From assembly GCA_964388085.1 (NCBI GenBank), contig CAYLZW010000114.1:1-16306 (forward strand): DNA of 16,306 nucleotides, read 5' to 3'. Position 1 is the stretch's first letter, and every line of letters starts with the position of its first letter. The position numbers and the translations under genes were made by a program. This stretch comes from CAYLZW01 sp964388085 (GTDB lineage Bacteria > Myxococcota > UBA727 > CAYLZW01). Positions 1 through 7,142 of the stretch are shown here, one piece after another. The notes beneath the pieces are model-generated. The model was not told where the DNA came from. It saw only the letters and a list, made by a program, of their open reading frames with translations, and made no database searches.

Positions 1-281
<281 letters not shown>

Positions 282-289
282 GGTCGAAT

Positions 290-1258
290 ATGGTGCCGCT
301 GTCCGTCCTCGATCTCGCGCCCGTCACGGAAGGCTCCGACGTCGGCGAGGCCCTGCGTCGCTCCCTGGATCTCGCCCGGCACGTCGAGCGCCTCGGCTAC
401 CGGCGCTTCTGGCTCGCGGAGCATCACGGTATGGCCGGAGTGGCCAGCGCGGCGACCTCGGTGTGCATCGCCCACGTGGCGGGCGGCACACAGACCATCC
501 GCGTCGGCGCCGGCGGCGTCATGCTGCCGAACCACGCGCCCCTCGTCATCGCGGAGCAGTTCGGCACGCTGGAGTCCCTCTTCCCCGGCCGCATCGACCT
601 CGGCGTCGGCCGCGCGCCCGGCACCGATCCGCTCACCTCGCACGCGCTCCGGCGGGCGCGCGTCGGTGACGTCGACCAGTTCCCCGACGAGGTCGTGGAG
701 CTCATCCGCTGGTTCGAGCCCGCGGAGCCTGGGCAGCGCGTCGTGGCCGTCCCCGGCGCCGGCTTGCGCGTACCCGTGTGGATCCTCGGCTCGAGCCTGT
801 TCGGCGCGCAGCTCGCGGCCGCGCTCGGTCTGCCCTACGCCTTCGCGTCGCACTTCGCGCCCGCGGCGCTCACGCGAGCCGTCGACCTCTACCGGCGCAC
901 CTTCCGTCCCTCGCCCGACCTCGAGGAGCCGTACGTGATGTTGGGCGTGAACGTCGTCGCCGCCGACACGGACGCCGAGGCCCGCCGCCTGTTCACGTCG
1001 CTGCAGCAATTGTTCGCGCGCTTGCGCAGCGGAAACCCGGGCAAGCTGCAGCCTCCCGTCGACGGAGAGGTACCGCTGACACCGGCCGAACAGCACATGC
1101 TCGACGAGATGCTCTCGTGCTCGTTCGTCGGCTCACGGGAAACGGTGCGCCAGGGAATCGAGGCGTTCGCCAGGGACACCGGCGCCGACGAGCTCATCGT
1201 GGCCACGCAGGTGTTCGATCACGCCGCCCGGCTGCGCTCCTACGAGCTGCTCATCTGA
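290..1258 (+). CDS. Luciferase-like (LLM class) flavin-dependent monooxygenase
   Basis: This 322-residue protein belongs to the bacterial luciferase-like flavin monooxygenase superfamily, which uses reduced FMN (sometimes F420) and oxygen. It most resembles the YhbW/MsnO8-type subgroup. The diagnostic blocks are visible: an N-terminal LSVLDLAPVTEG strand-loop, RFWLAEHHGMAG (about 40-51), IRVGAGGVMLPNHAPLVIAEQFGTLE split across 70-95, and the LFPGRIDLGVGRAPGTD segment (about 97-113), all typical of the TIM-barrel flavin site. Length is normal for the subgroup. The ATG at 290 is preceded by AGGG overlapping the uvrA stop codon, at 6 bases spacing, so this start is well supported. Only 8 bases separate it from uvrA. 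The substrate cannot be told from sequence. It ends convergent with the lipoprotein gene at 1275, only 16 bases away. Confidence 0.9.
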   Translation: MVPLSVLDLAPVTEGSDVGEALRRSLDLARHVERLGYRRFWLAEHHGMAGVASAATSVCIAHVAGGTQTIRVGAGGVMLPNHAPLVIAEQFGTLESLFPGRIDLGVGRAPGTDPLTSHALRRARVGDVDQFPDEVVELIRWFEPAEPGQRVVAVPGAGLRVPVWILGSSLFGAQLAAALGLPYAFASHFAPAALTRAVDLYRRTFRPSPDLEEPYVMLGVNVVAADTDAEARRLFTSLQQLFARLRSGNPGKLQPPVDGEVPLTPAEQHMLDEMLSCSFVGSRETVRQGIEAFARDTGADELIVATQVFDHAARLRSYELLI

Positions 1259-1274
1259 CGGAGCGGAGCGAGCG

Positions 1275-1937
1275 TCACCTCAGCTCGAAGTCGCCCTCGT
1301 CATTCTGCACGGCGACGGCGGGGCGTGGGGCGACGTCGTCCTTGCTCAGAGCGAGGCGCTCTCGCAGCGAGCGTTCATAGGTGAGGAAGGCCGTGTCTCT
1401 CTCGAGCGCCGCGCGTGACCCGGCTCCGAAGGCCATCAACATCGGCACCGTGCCGGCGAAGCTGAGCGCGCCGCCCGCCAGCATGACGCCGACCACGGTC
1501 GCGACGGCCTCTGCGGGCAAGAGACCGTCCGGATCGGGGGACATGAGCGGCAGCAGCGCGAGCGAAGAGGACATGACGACGAGGCCGCCCCCGTACAGGC
1601 CCCCCGCGGCGAGCCACCACGCGAGCGCCGCGCCCTCCTCCTCCTCGGCGCGCAGGGCCGCGCGCGCCGTGGGTGAGTTGTCATAGACGACGGGCAGAAG
1701 ATCGAGGGGCCACTCTACGCGCGTGCCGTCCTCGAGCAGGAGGAACGAGCCAGGCCCTTGTAAATGACCGGCCCTGCCGCTGCGCACGGCCATGGGTCGG
1801 TGCTCATCGTAATAGTCCCGCCGCTGTTCGAGCGGAGCTTCGGGCGCCGGCGGCGTCGCGAGCAGCACATGGGCCGGCGCACAGCCGGTGACGACGACGG
1901 CGGCGAGCAGGGAGGCGACAGGCGATAGGCGGCTCAT
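1275..1937 (-). CDS. Lipoprotein with two hydrophobic segments, copy 1 of a tandem pair
   Basis: This is a 220-residue protein of unknown function. It starts with a lipoprotein signal peptide ending in a lipobox-like VTGC (Cys19). A conserved block follows, with APLEQRRDYYDEHRP (about 35-48), DGTRVEWPLDLLP and SPTARA, then two hydrophobic stretches (about 105-128 and 143-170) and the sequence AALERDTAFLTYERSLRERL near 176-194. The same blocks in the same order occur in the upstream neighbour, so the two are tandem paralogues. The ATG at 1937 is chosen because it gives a proper signal peptide and has GAGG five bases upstream. A 69-residue upstream extension is Arg-rich and is a reading-frame artefact. 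It follows the sister gene by 17 bases and is surely co-transcribed. A lipid anchor plus two membrane-like segments is unusual. I recognise no named family. Confidence 0.8.
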   Translation of the reverse strand: MSRLSPVASLLAAVVVTGCAPAHVLLATPPAPEAPLEQRRDYYDEHRPMAVRSGRAGHLQGPGSFLLLEDGTRVEWPLDLLPVVYDNSPTARAALRAEEEEGAALAWWLAAGGLYGGGLVVMSSSLALLPLMSPDPDGLLPAEAVATVVGVMLAGGALSFAGTVPMLMAFGAGSRAALERDTAFLTYERSLRERLALSKDDVAPRPAVAVQNDEGDFELR

Positions 1938-1954
1938 TCGTGCCTCTGGCGGGT

Positions 1955-2695
1955 TCAGGGAGCGGGAGGTGCGAGGCCGTCGGGGTCGAGCGCGGGCAGC
2001 GCCGCGCACAGCTCGTCGACGGGATCGAGGGGCGCGTCGGGGTTCGCGGGCGCGGCGTTCCTCGCGTCGAGCGCGCGCAAGAGCGGCGGCGGCTCGTCGG
2101 CGGGATCCGTCTCTTCGGAGGCGCCGCCATGGGGCGCGCGGCACGATCGCGGCGTGAGCGCGAGCTGCTCGCGCAGAGAGCGATCGTAGGTGAGGAACGC
2201 TGTCTCTCGTTCGAGAGCGGCGGTGGCGGCGAAGTGCGTCGGCAGGAGCGCCAGCGGCAACGCGATCAACGCGAGCGCCCCCGAACCTCCGAGCGCGACC
2301 AGCGGCAGCGCCTCCTCGAAGAACAACATCGACGTCAGTAAGCCGCCGAGCGCGGCGACGGATACGCCGATGCTCACGGTGCGCCAGAGCAGCAGGGACT
2401 CCTCCGCGGCCTCGAGGCGCCGGGTCGCCTCGGCCGTCGGCGACGCTTCATCGACGTGCGGCAGCAGATCGGCTGGGTGATGGACGCGCACGCCATTGTG
2501 CAGCTGCAGCGAGGCGGTCGGCGTGAAGGCGCCGAGGTCGTCCGCGGTCTCGAGGAGCACCGGGCGATGCTCGTCGTAGAACGCCCGGCGCTCCTCGAGG
2601 GGGGCGTCCGGCTTCGGCGCGGGCGCGAGCCGTACGTGCAGAGGTGCACAGGCGCTGCTCACGAGCAGAAGAAGGGGAACGAGCGCGCGCGACAT
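1955..2695 (-). CDS. Lipoprotein with two hydrophobic segments, copy 2 of a tandem pair
   Basis: This 246-residue paralogue of the gene at 1275-1937 is the promoter-proximal member of the pair. Its signal peptide ends at VSSAC (Cys16). The shared blocks are APLEERRAFYDEHRP (about 31-45), LHNGVRVHHPADLLP, SPTAEATRR, two hydrophobic segments (about 105-126 and 128-152) and AALERETAFLTYDRSLREQL (about 159-178). Unlike its sister it has an extra C-terminal tail of about 60 residues rich in Ala, Pro and Asp. The ATG at 2695 is preferred over the in-frame GTG at 2710: AGGAA lies seven bases upstream of the ATG, and the GTG sits inside a strong hairpin. Envelope location is predicted from the lipobox; function is unknown. 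Confidence 0.8.
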   Translation of the reverse strand: MSRALVPLLLLVSSACAPLHVRLAPAPKPDAPLEERRAFYDEHRPVLLETADDLGAFTPTASLQLHNGVRVHHPADLLPHVDEASPTAEATRRLEAAEESLLLWRTVSIGVSVAALGGLLTSMLFFEEALPLVALGGSGALALIALPLALLPTHFAATAALERETAFLTYDRSLREQLALTPRSCRAPHGGASEETDPADEPPPLLRALDARNAAPANPDAPLDPVDELCAALPALDPDGLAPPAP

Positions 2696-2704
2696 GGATC
2701 GGTT

Positions 2705-2748
2705 CCTCACGGCTCTCTCCGTCGAGAGGCGTGAGGGACGTGTGTCCC
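2705..2748 (-). promoter_or_regulatory. Tandem stem-loop leader overlapping the lipoprotein RBS
   Basis: Two consecutive inverted repeats lie immediately upstream of the ATG at 2695. The first, at 2705-2736, has 13-base arms (CCTCACGGCTCTC and GAGAGGCGTGAGG on the plus strand) with a single mismatch and a 6-base loop. The second, at 2735-2748, is GGGAC-GTGT-GTCCC and shares two bases with the first. In the mRNA the downstream arm of the first hairpin ends in GTGAGG, whose GAGG is part of the Shine-Dalgarno sequence for the ATG. There is no T-tract, so a translational control element or leader structure is more likely than a terminator of the S1 gene upstream. The structure is seen in the sequence; the regulatory role is inferred. 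Confidence 0.5.
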
Positions 2749-2821
2749 GCGGCGATGATTCACTACCTGCGCGCGTGACGTGACGCGACGCACGGGTCCC
2801 TGTTCACGACTTCTTCCCGCG

Positions 2822-4399
2822 CTACTTCTTCTTGAACAGATCACCGAAGGTGCCGAAGCCGCTGCCCGCGGACCCGCTGCCCTTCTGGTAGCTGTCGAGG
2901 GCGGCGCGCTCCTCGGCGCGCTCGATGGCGGTGTGCGACGCCTTCACGCGACCTTTGTCGTCGATGTCGATGATCATGACGTCGAGCACGGTGCCGATGG
3001 GGAGCGCGCGGCGCAGATCGCTGCCTTGCGGCGTGCCGGTCTCGGACGCGGGCACGAGCGCGCTACCGCCGCTCTCGAGGTCGACGAACACGCCGTAGTT
3101 TTCGATGCGCGTGACGGTGCCCTGCGTGCGCGTCCCCGCGCTCGGCAAGTCGCCCGGCTCGACCTTGTCCTTCAAGGACAGCGACAGGCGGCGGCGCTCG
3201 GGATCTACCTCGAGGATGCGCACGGTGACCGCGTCGCCCACCTTCACGACGTCGGAGGGGTGGCGTACGCGCGCCTGCGACAGCTCGCTGATGTGCGCGA
3301 GGCCGACGACGCCCCCGGGCAGCTCGATGAAGGCGCCGAAGGCCTCGGTCTTTTGCACCTTGCCCTGCAGCGTCGCGCCCGGGACGAGCTTGCTGGCCTG
3401 CGCGATCCAGGGATCGCTCTCGGAGGTGCGCAGCGAGAGCCCGATGCGCTTCTCGCCCTTGCGCTTCGGATCGTCCTCGATGCGGCGCACCTCGACGGTG
3501 ACGACGTCACCGACGCTGACCACCTCGTCGGGCGACTTGACGTGCCCCCAGGAGAGCTCCGCGAGCGGGATGAGCCCGTCGAGGCCGCCGAGGTCGACGA
3601 AGGCGCCGAAGTCGAGGATGCGCGTGACGGCGCCGCTGCGCACCTGGCCGACGCTGAGCTCAGAGAGCAGCTTGCCCGCCGCCTTCCGGCGCTCCTCCTC
3701 GAGCAGGGCCCGGCGGCTGACGACGATGTTCTTGCCGCCCTCCTTCAGCTCGCTGATGACGAAGCTGAGCTTCTGGCCCACGTAGCTCTGCGGATCGTCC
3801 ACGTGCTGCAGATCCATCTGCCCCATGCGGCAGAAGGCGCGCGCGCCGCCGATCTCGACGTCGAAGCCGCCCTTGTTGACGCCCGTGACCTTCCCCTCGA
3901 CCGGCATGCGCGCCTTGAAGGCCTGCTCGAGCCCGATGATGTCGAGCCCGCCGCCGAGGCGACGGCTCAAGACGACGGTGGCGCCGACCTGCACGACGAA
4001 GAGCTCGAGCTCGTCGCCCTCCTTCACGCTCAGGTTGCCCTCTTCGTCGACCAGCTCGCCGCGCGACATGACGCCGTCCTGGCCGGGGCCGAGATCGAAG
4101 AACACGTCCTCCTTGCCGATGCGGATGATCCTCGTCGTCACGCGATCGCCGAGGCGGACGTCCATCGTGTCGAAGCCGCCGGACTGCTCGAGCAGCGCTG
4201 CGAAGTCGAGCTTCTCGTCGTCGTCTCGGGAGGAGCGGCTCGCGGGCGCGGGGGCGGCGGCGCGGGAGCTCACGGCCGGGCTCGGCTCGGCGCGCGCCGG
4301 CACGCTCGGCGTCGACGACGTCGGCTCGCCGGCGTTCTCCTCGGCGGGCGACGGAGCCTCGCCAGGAGAGCGCCTCAACCTGGTGTTCTTCGACGACAT
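2822..4399 (-). CDS. S1 RNA-binding domain protein (five S1 repeats, ribosomal protein S1-like)
   Basis: The 525-residue protein has an acidic, Pro/Ala/Ser-rich disordered N-terminus (1-62) followed by five OB-fold S1 domains at about 82-148, 164-230, 250-324, 341-411 and 424-493, and a short Gly/Ser tail ending FGTFGDLFKKK. Repeats 3, 4 and 5 are the most typical: VTRILDFGAFVDLGGLDGLIP, VQKTEAFGAFIELPGG and VTRIENYGVFVDLE each show the G-x-F-V/I-x-L core. The role expected from the family is single-stranded RNA or mRNA binding, as with ribosomal protein S1. Classical S1 usually has six domains and no such N-terminal extension, so this may be a paralogue and I give no gene symbol. The ATG at 4399 has GGAGG five bases upstream. 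The gene is transcribed divergently from the JmjC oxygenase, 117 bases away. Confidence 0.85.
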   Translation of the reverse strand: MSSKNTRLRRSPGEAPSPAEENAGEPTSSTPSVPARAEPSPAVSSRAAAPAPASRSSRDDDEKLDFAALLEQSGGFDTMDVRLGDRVTTRIIRIGKEDVFFDLGPGQDGVMSRGELVDEEGNLSVKEGDELELFVVQVGATVVLSRRLGGGLDIIGLEQAFKARMPVEGKVTGVNKGGFDVEIGGARAFCRMGQMDLQHVDDPQSYVGQKLSFVISELKEGGKNIVVSRRALLEEERRKAAGKLLSELSVGQVRSGAVTRILDFGAFVDLGGLDGLIPLAELSWGHVKSPDEVVSVGDVVTVEVRRIEDDPKRKGEKRIGLSLRTSESDPWIAQASKLVPGATLQGKVQKTEAFGAFIELPGGVVGLAHISELSQARVRHPSDVVKVGDAVTVRILEVDPERRRLSLSLKDKVEPGDLPSAGTRTQGTVTRIENYGVFVDLESGGSALVPASETGTPQGSDLRRALPIGTVLDVMIIDIDDKGRVKASHTAIERAEERAALDSYQKGSGSAGSGFGTFGDLFKKK

Positions 4400-4404
4400 C
4401 GGAA

Positions 4405-4427
4405 CCTCCCCTGCGCCCGGCGCAGGG
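4405..4427 (-). promoter_or_regulatory. Hairpin abutting the RBS of the S1-domain gene
   Basis: A perfect inverted repeat with 8-base arms, CCCTGCGC (4409-4416) and GCGCAGGG (4420-4427), with a 3-base loop, sits directly before the start region of the S1-domain gene. In the mRNA its downstream arm ends in GGG and runs into the GGGAGG Shine-Dalgarno sequence (4410-4405), overlapping it by two bases. The arrangement could modulate initiation. Ribosomal protein S1 of E. coli is known to regulate its own translation through leader structures, but a similar role here is only an inference. Confidence 0.4.
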
Positions 4428-4459
4428 CTCTTTCCATAACAGAACCGCCGGGCGGCGAA

Positions 4460-4469
4460 AGCACGTGCT
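4460..4469. promoter_or_regulatory. Perfect 10-base palindrome in divergent intergenic region
   Basis: AGCACGTGCT lies between the divergent S1-domain and JmjC genes. It is next to a second GC-rich inverted repeat, CCGCCGGGCGG (4446-4456). The position suits a shared operator, but a 10-base palindrome can arise by chance, so the call is weak. Confidence 0.25.
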
Positions 4470-4502
4470 GGCTGCGTCGGCTCGCAGGCCGAGCGCCCGA
4501 GG

Positions 4503-4516
4503 GCTACAGTAGCGAC
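4503..4516 (+). promoter_or_regulatory. Candidate -10 element of a leaderless JmjC transcript
   Basis: The odd palindrome GCTACAGTAGC (4503-4513) contains TACAGT (4505-4510), which fits the TANNNT pattern of a -10 box. Exactly six bases separate it from the GTG at 4517, so transcription would begin at or next to the start codon. This matches the lack of any Shine-Dalgarno sequence before that GTG. No convincing -35 box is seen. Confidence 0.35.
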
Positions 4517-5323
4517 GTGAGCGTCACGGACCGGCAGCGGATCAGCGACGTGGAGCGCGTGGAGCGGCTCCCCGCCGAGCGCTTCCTCCGCGAGTTCCTG
4601 CACAAAAAGCCCGTCGTGCTCACCGGCGTGAGCCGCGGCTGGCCGGCGGTAGGCAAGTGGACCCCCGCCTGGTTCCAGGACACCTGCGGCGACACCCTCG
4701 TCGTCGCGCGCCAGTACCAGAACGACGGCGTGCCCTTCGCGTACCAGGCCATGACACGCAAACAGCGCCTGCCGCTGCGCCAGTGGATCGCGTTCCTCGA
4801 GGGAGCTCTTGGCGGCCCGCTCGACGGGGAGCGCTACACCTGGAGCCTACGGGAGTCGAAGGAGCTGTTCTGGATGCACCGGCAGCTCAAGCGGGACGCC
4901 CACTTCGAGGAGCTGTTCGAGACGCTGCTCGGCAAGCCGGCGGAGTCGCTCGGCGTCGGCTTCGATCCCTTCCTCTGGTTTGGACCGCCGGGGTACGTGA
5001 CGGGGCTGCACACGGACATCATCGATCTGAACCTGCTGCTGCACCTCTACGGCACGAAGGAGATGGTGCTCTACGCGCCCGATCAGACCGAGCGCCTGTA
5101 TCCCGAGTCGCTCGTCGTGCAGGGCGGCCTGTACAGCCTGGTGAACGCCTACCAGCCCGATCTCGCGCGCCATCCGCGGTTCGCGGAGGCGGTCGGACAA
5201 CGCACGACGTTGTCGCCGGGGGAGATCCTCTACGTGCCGAAGGACTGGTGGCACATGGTCCGCTCCCACGACGTGACCATCAGCCTGACGGCCTCCTGCG
5301 CGCGCCTGCCCGCGGGGTTGTGA
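4517..5323 (+). CDS. JmjC/cupin-8 domain Fe(II)- and 2-oxoglutarate-dependent oxygenase
   Basis: The 268-residue protein is a cupin-like JmjC oxygenase of the FIH/ribosomal-oxygenase type, predicted to hydroxylate protein or small-molecule side chains in the cytoplasm. The iron triad is visible: HTD (His165, Asp167) in GLHTDIIDLNLL and His246 in YVPKDWWHMVRS. Lys181 in YGTKEMVLYAPDQ is placed where JmjC enzymes bind the 2-oxoglutarate carboxylate. The N-terminal PVVLTGVSRGWPAVGKWTPAW segment (about 32-52) is the usual lead-in of cupin-8 proteins. GTG at 4517 is chosen because the domain begins soon after, and because in-frame codons further upstream lie in antisense of the S1 gene. No ribosome binding site is visible, consistent with a leaderless start. 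It is divergent from the S1-domain gene and 51 bases upstream of the kinase gene. The substrate is unknown. Confidence 0.85.
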   Translation: MSVTDRQRISDVERVERLPAERFLREFLHKKPVVLTGVSRGWPAVGKWTPAWFQDTCGDTLVVARQYQNDGVPFAYQAMTRKQRLPLRQWIAFLEGALGGPLDGERYTWSLRESKELFWMHRQLKRDAHFEELFETLLGKPAESLGVGFDPFLWFGPPGYVTGLHTDIIDLNLLLHLYGTKEMVLYAPDQTERLYPESLVVQGGLYSLVNAYQPDLARHPRFAEAVGQRTTLSPGEILYVPKDWWHMVRSHDVTISLTASCARLPAGL

Positions 5324-5341
5324 GGGGCGCGCGGCAGGCCC

Positions 5342-5366
5342 TAGCATGCGGCGGTCTCGAGGGAGG
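5342..5366 (+). promoter_or_regulatory. Candidate -10 box and RBS of the kinase gene
   Basis: TAGCAT (5342-5347) resembles a -10 hexamer in the 51-base gap before the kinase gene. The strong Shine-Dalgarno sequence GGGAGG (5361-5366) is eight bases before the GTG at 5375 and decides that start. No clear -35 box is present, so the promoter part is tentative and read-through from the oxygenase gene is equally possible. Confidence 0.35.
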
Positions 5367-5374
5367 ACGAACGC

Positions 5375-7108
5375 GTGAGCGAGCCTTCGCCCCAGAGCGG
5401 CGAGCCTGACAGCCCCACCCCACCCGTCACCGGCGCCGCCGCGGCGTTGCCCGAGCGCGTCGGCGAGTACGGCGTCGAGCGGCTGCTCGGCGAGGGCGGC
5501 ATGGGGCGCGTGTACCTCTGCCGCGACGACGCGCTCGACCGGCTGGTCGCCGTCAAGGTGCTGCACGAGAACGTCGCGGCCGAGAAGGACATGACCGAGC
5601 GCTTCCTGCGGGAGGCGCGCGCGATGGCGAAGGTGAGCTCGCCGCACGTCGTCACCGTCTTCCACGTGGTGCAGAAGGACGGCGTCCCGCCGCACATCGT
5701 CATGGAGGTGCTCGAGGGGGAGGACGTCTCCTCGCGCATCCACAAGCACGGTCCGCTGCCCTGGCCCGAGGCCGTCGACGTCATCCTCGGCGCCGTGAAG
5801 GGTCTGGCGGCGGCGCTCAAGGTCGGCATCGTGCACCGCGACGTGAAGCCGGCGAACCTGTTCTTGACGCCGCACGGCACGAAGCTGACCGACTTCGGCC
5901 TCGCGCGCCCCATCGACGGCTCGGCGGACCTGACGAGCGCCGGCATCATCGTCGGCACGCCGCACTACCTCGCCCCCGAGCTCGCGCGCGGCGGCAGCGG
6001 TGACGTCTCTTCGGACATCTACGCGCTCGGCGCGACGCTGTTCCGCATGTTGACCGGCAAGCCGCCCTTCGACGACGAGGCGGCGCTCGCGGTCATCACC
6101 AAGCACATCATCGAGCCGCCCCCGCTGGCCTCGAGCCACGGCGCCAGCGTGCCCAAGGAGCTCGACGAGCTCATCGTGCGCATGATGGCCAAGCAGGTGG
6201 AGGATCGGCCGCGCGGCTACGAAGAGCTCGAGGCGCTGTTGCTGGCCGTGCGCCAAGGAGCACCGCTCAGCTCGACGTCGACCATGACGGCCGTGAGCGG
6301 CTCCGGCGTGCCCGTGATGCCGGACGGACCCACCAAGGTGAGCGGCGTCGGCTCCGTCGCGGGCGCGAGCGGTAGCGCCGCCACCAAGGTGACGCCCCAC
6401 GAGGAGCTCGCCCAAAAGCTGCGGCCGGTCCTCGCCGCCAAGGGGCCGCTGCCCATGGTGGCCGCTATCGGCGCCGGCGTCGTCGTCGTCATCGGGCTCG
6501 GCTTGGCCGTAGGCGGCGACGACTCGGACCTCGAGCGCATCGACGAGGGCGACGCCGCCAAGGTGCTGGCCGAGATTGAGCAAGAGCCGCCGAGGGAGCG
6601 CCCGGGCGATCGCGAGCTGAACCGAGGGCACGCGCTCGACAAGCTCGAGCGCTACACCGAGGCCATCGCCGCCTATGGCGAGGCCGCGAAGAAGGGCGCG
6701 TCCGACGAGCGCGCGCTGAACGTGCTCATCTCCTTGCTCGACAACCGCAAGGCGGACGACCTCATCGAGGTGCTCAAGATCTGGCCCGACGACGACGTGA
6801 ACGGCCGGCTACGAAAGCTGCTCAAGGGCGGCACGTGGTTCGAGCAGCACCACGCGGCGGTGGCGCTGAAGGGCCGCGGCAAGCTCTCGCGCGCCGAGGA
6901 GGAGGCGCTCGGCATCAAAGATCTGCTCGAGGCCGATAGCTGCGATCGACGACGTCACGGCCTCTTGCGGTTGCGGCGCGTCGGCGAGAGCGACGAGGCC
7001 TACGCGGCCGTGCAGCGCGCGTCCCGGCGGATGCCGGACAACCTCTGCATGGCGCTCGACTTTCCCGCGGCGCTGCGCGCGCTCAAGAAGAACGACGACG
7101 AGCGCTAG
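5375..7108 (+). CDS. Membrane-anchored Hanks-type serine/threonine protein kinase with TPR-like C-terminus
   Basis: The 577-residue kinase has all the catalytic motifs: glycine loop LGEGGMGRVY (about 38-47), VAVKVL with ATP-binding Lys61, catalytic loop HRDVKPANL (Asp156, Lys158, Asn161), DFGLA (173-177), GTPHYLAPE (194-202) and SSDIYALG. The kinase domain (about 30-292) is followed by a Ser/Thr/Gly-rich linker (296-340) that may be autophosphorylated, and a single membrane segment (about 360-379). A C-terminal region of about 195 residues has a TPR-like start (ELNRGHALDKLERYTEAIAAYGEA split across 414-437). Its later part has paired helices and two cysteines (Cys523, Cys558). It should phosphorylate cytoplasmic proteins, while the tail is predicted on the far side of the membrane as a sensor or scaffold. 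The GTG start is supported by GGGAGG. The gene converges with the small exported gene at 7143. Confidence 0.93.
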   Translation: MSEPSPQSGEPDSPTPPVTGAAAALPERVGEYGVERLLGEGGMGRVYLCRDDALDRLVAVKVLHENVAAEKDMTERFLREARAMAKVSSPHVVTVFHVVQKDGVPPHIVMEVLEGEDVSSRIHKHGPLPWPEAVDVILGAVKGLAAALKVGIVHRDVKPANLFLTPHGTKLTDFGLARPIDGSADLTSAGIIVGTPHYLAPELARGGSGDVSSDIYALGATLFRMLTGKPPFDDEAALAVITKHIIEPPPLASSHGASVPKELDELIVRMMAKQVEDRPRGYEELEALLLAVRQGAPLSSTSTMTAVSGSGVPVMPDGPTKVSGVGSVAGASGSAATKVTPHEELAQKLRPVLAAKGPLPMVAAIGAGVVVVIGLGLAVGGDDSDLERIDEGDAAKVLAEIEQEPPRERPGDRELNRGHALDKLERYTEAIAAYGEAAKKGASDERALNVLISLLDNRKADDLIEVLKIWPDDDVNGRLRKLLKGGTWFEQHHAAVALKGRGKLSRAEEEALGIKDLLEADSCDRRRHGLLRLRRVGESDEAYAAVQRASRRMPDNLCMALDFPAALRALKKNDDER

Positions 7109-7112
7109 GGCT

Positions 7113-7129
7113 TGTCCCCCAAAGGGACA
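7113..7129. terminator. Short hairpin between convergent genes
   Basis: TGTCCC (7113-7118) and GGGACA (7124-7129) form a 6-base-pair stem with a 5-base loop, in the 34-base gap between the convergent kinase and small exported gene. It has no T-tract, so a terminator role rests on position and stem alone. Confidence 0.35.
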
Positions 7130-7142
7130 CGCCCGAGCGGAC

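Noticed and set aside
1256..1277. Inverted repeat TGACG/CGTCA spanning the two convergent stop codons
   Set aside because: Arms of only five bases with a 12-base loop, made largely by the two stop codons; not convincing as a terminator.
1938..2144. Upstream extension of lipoprotein copy 1 to a start at 2144
   Set aside because: The added 69 residues are mostly Arg/Ala/Pro, would overlap the sister gene, and would bury the signal peptide.
2705..2748. Rho-independent terminator of the S1-domain gene
   Set aside because: The stems are strong but no T-tract follows and the first stem overlaps the next gene's RBS, so a leader structure is the better reading.
2780..4516. 579-codon N-terminal extension of the JmjC gene
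   Set aside because: The frame happens to stay open through the antisense of the S1-domain gene; the extension is low-complexity Ala/Arg/Leu/Asp and the family's own N-terminus begins after 4517.
4847..6631. 594-codon open frame on the minus strand opposite the kinase and oxygenase
   Set aside because: It is antisense to two genes with intact catalytic motifs, is rich in Arg, His, Asp and Val in a pattern typical of high-GC shadow frames, and has no recognisable domain.
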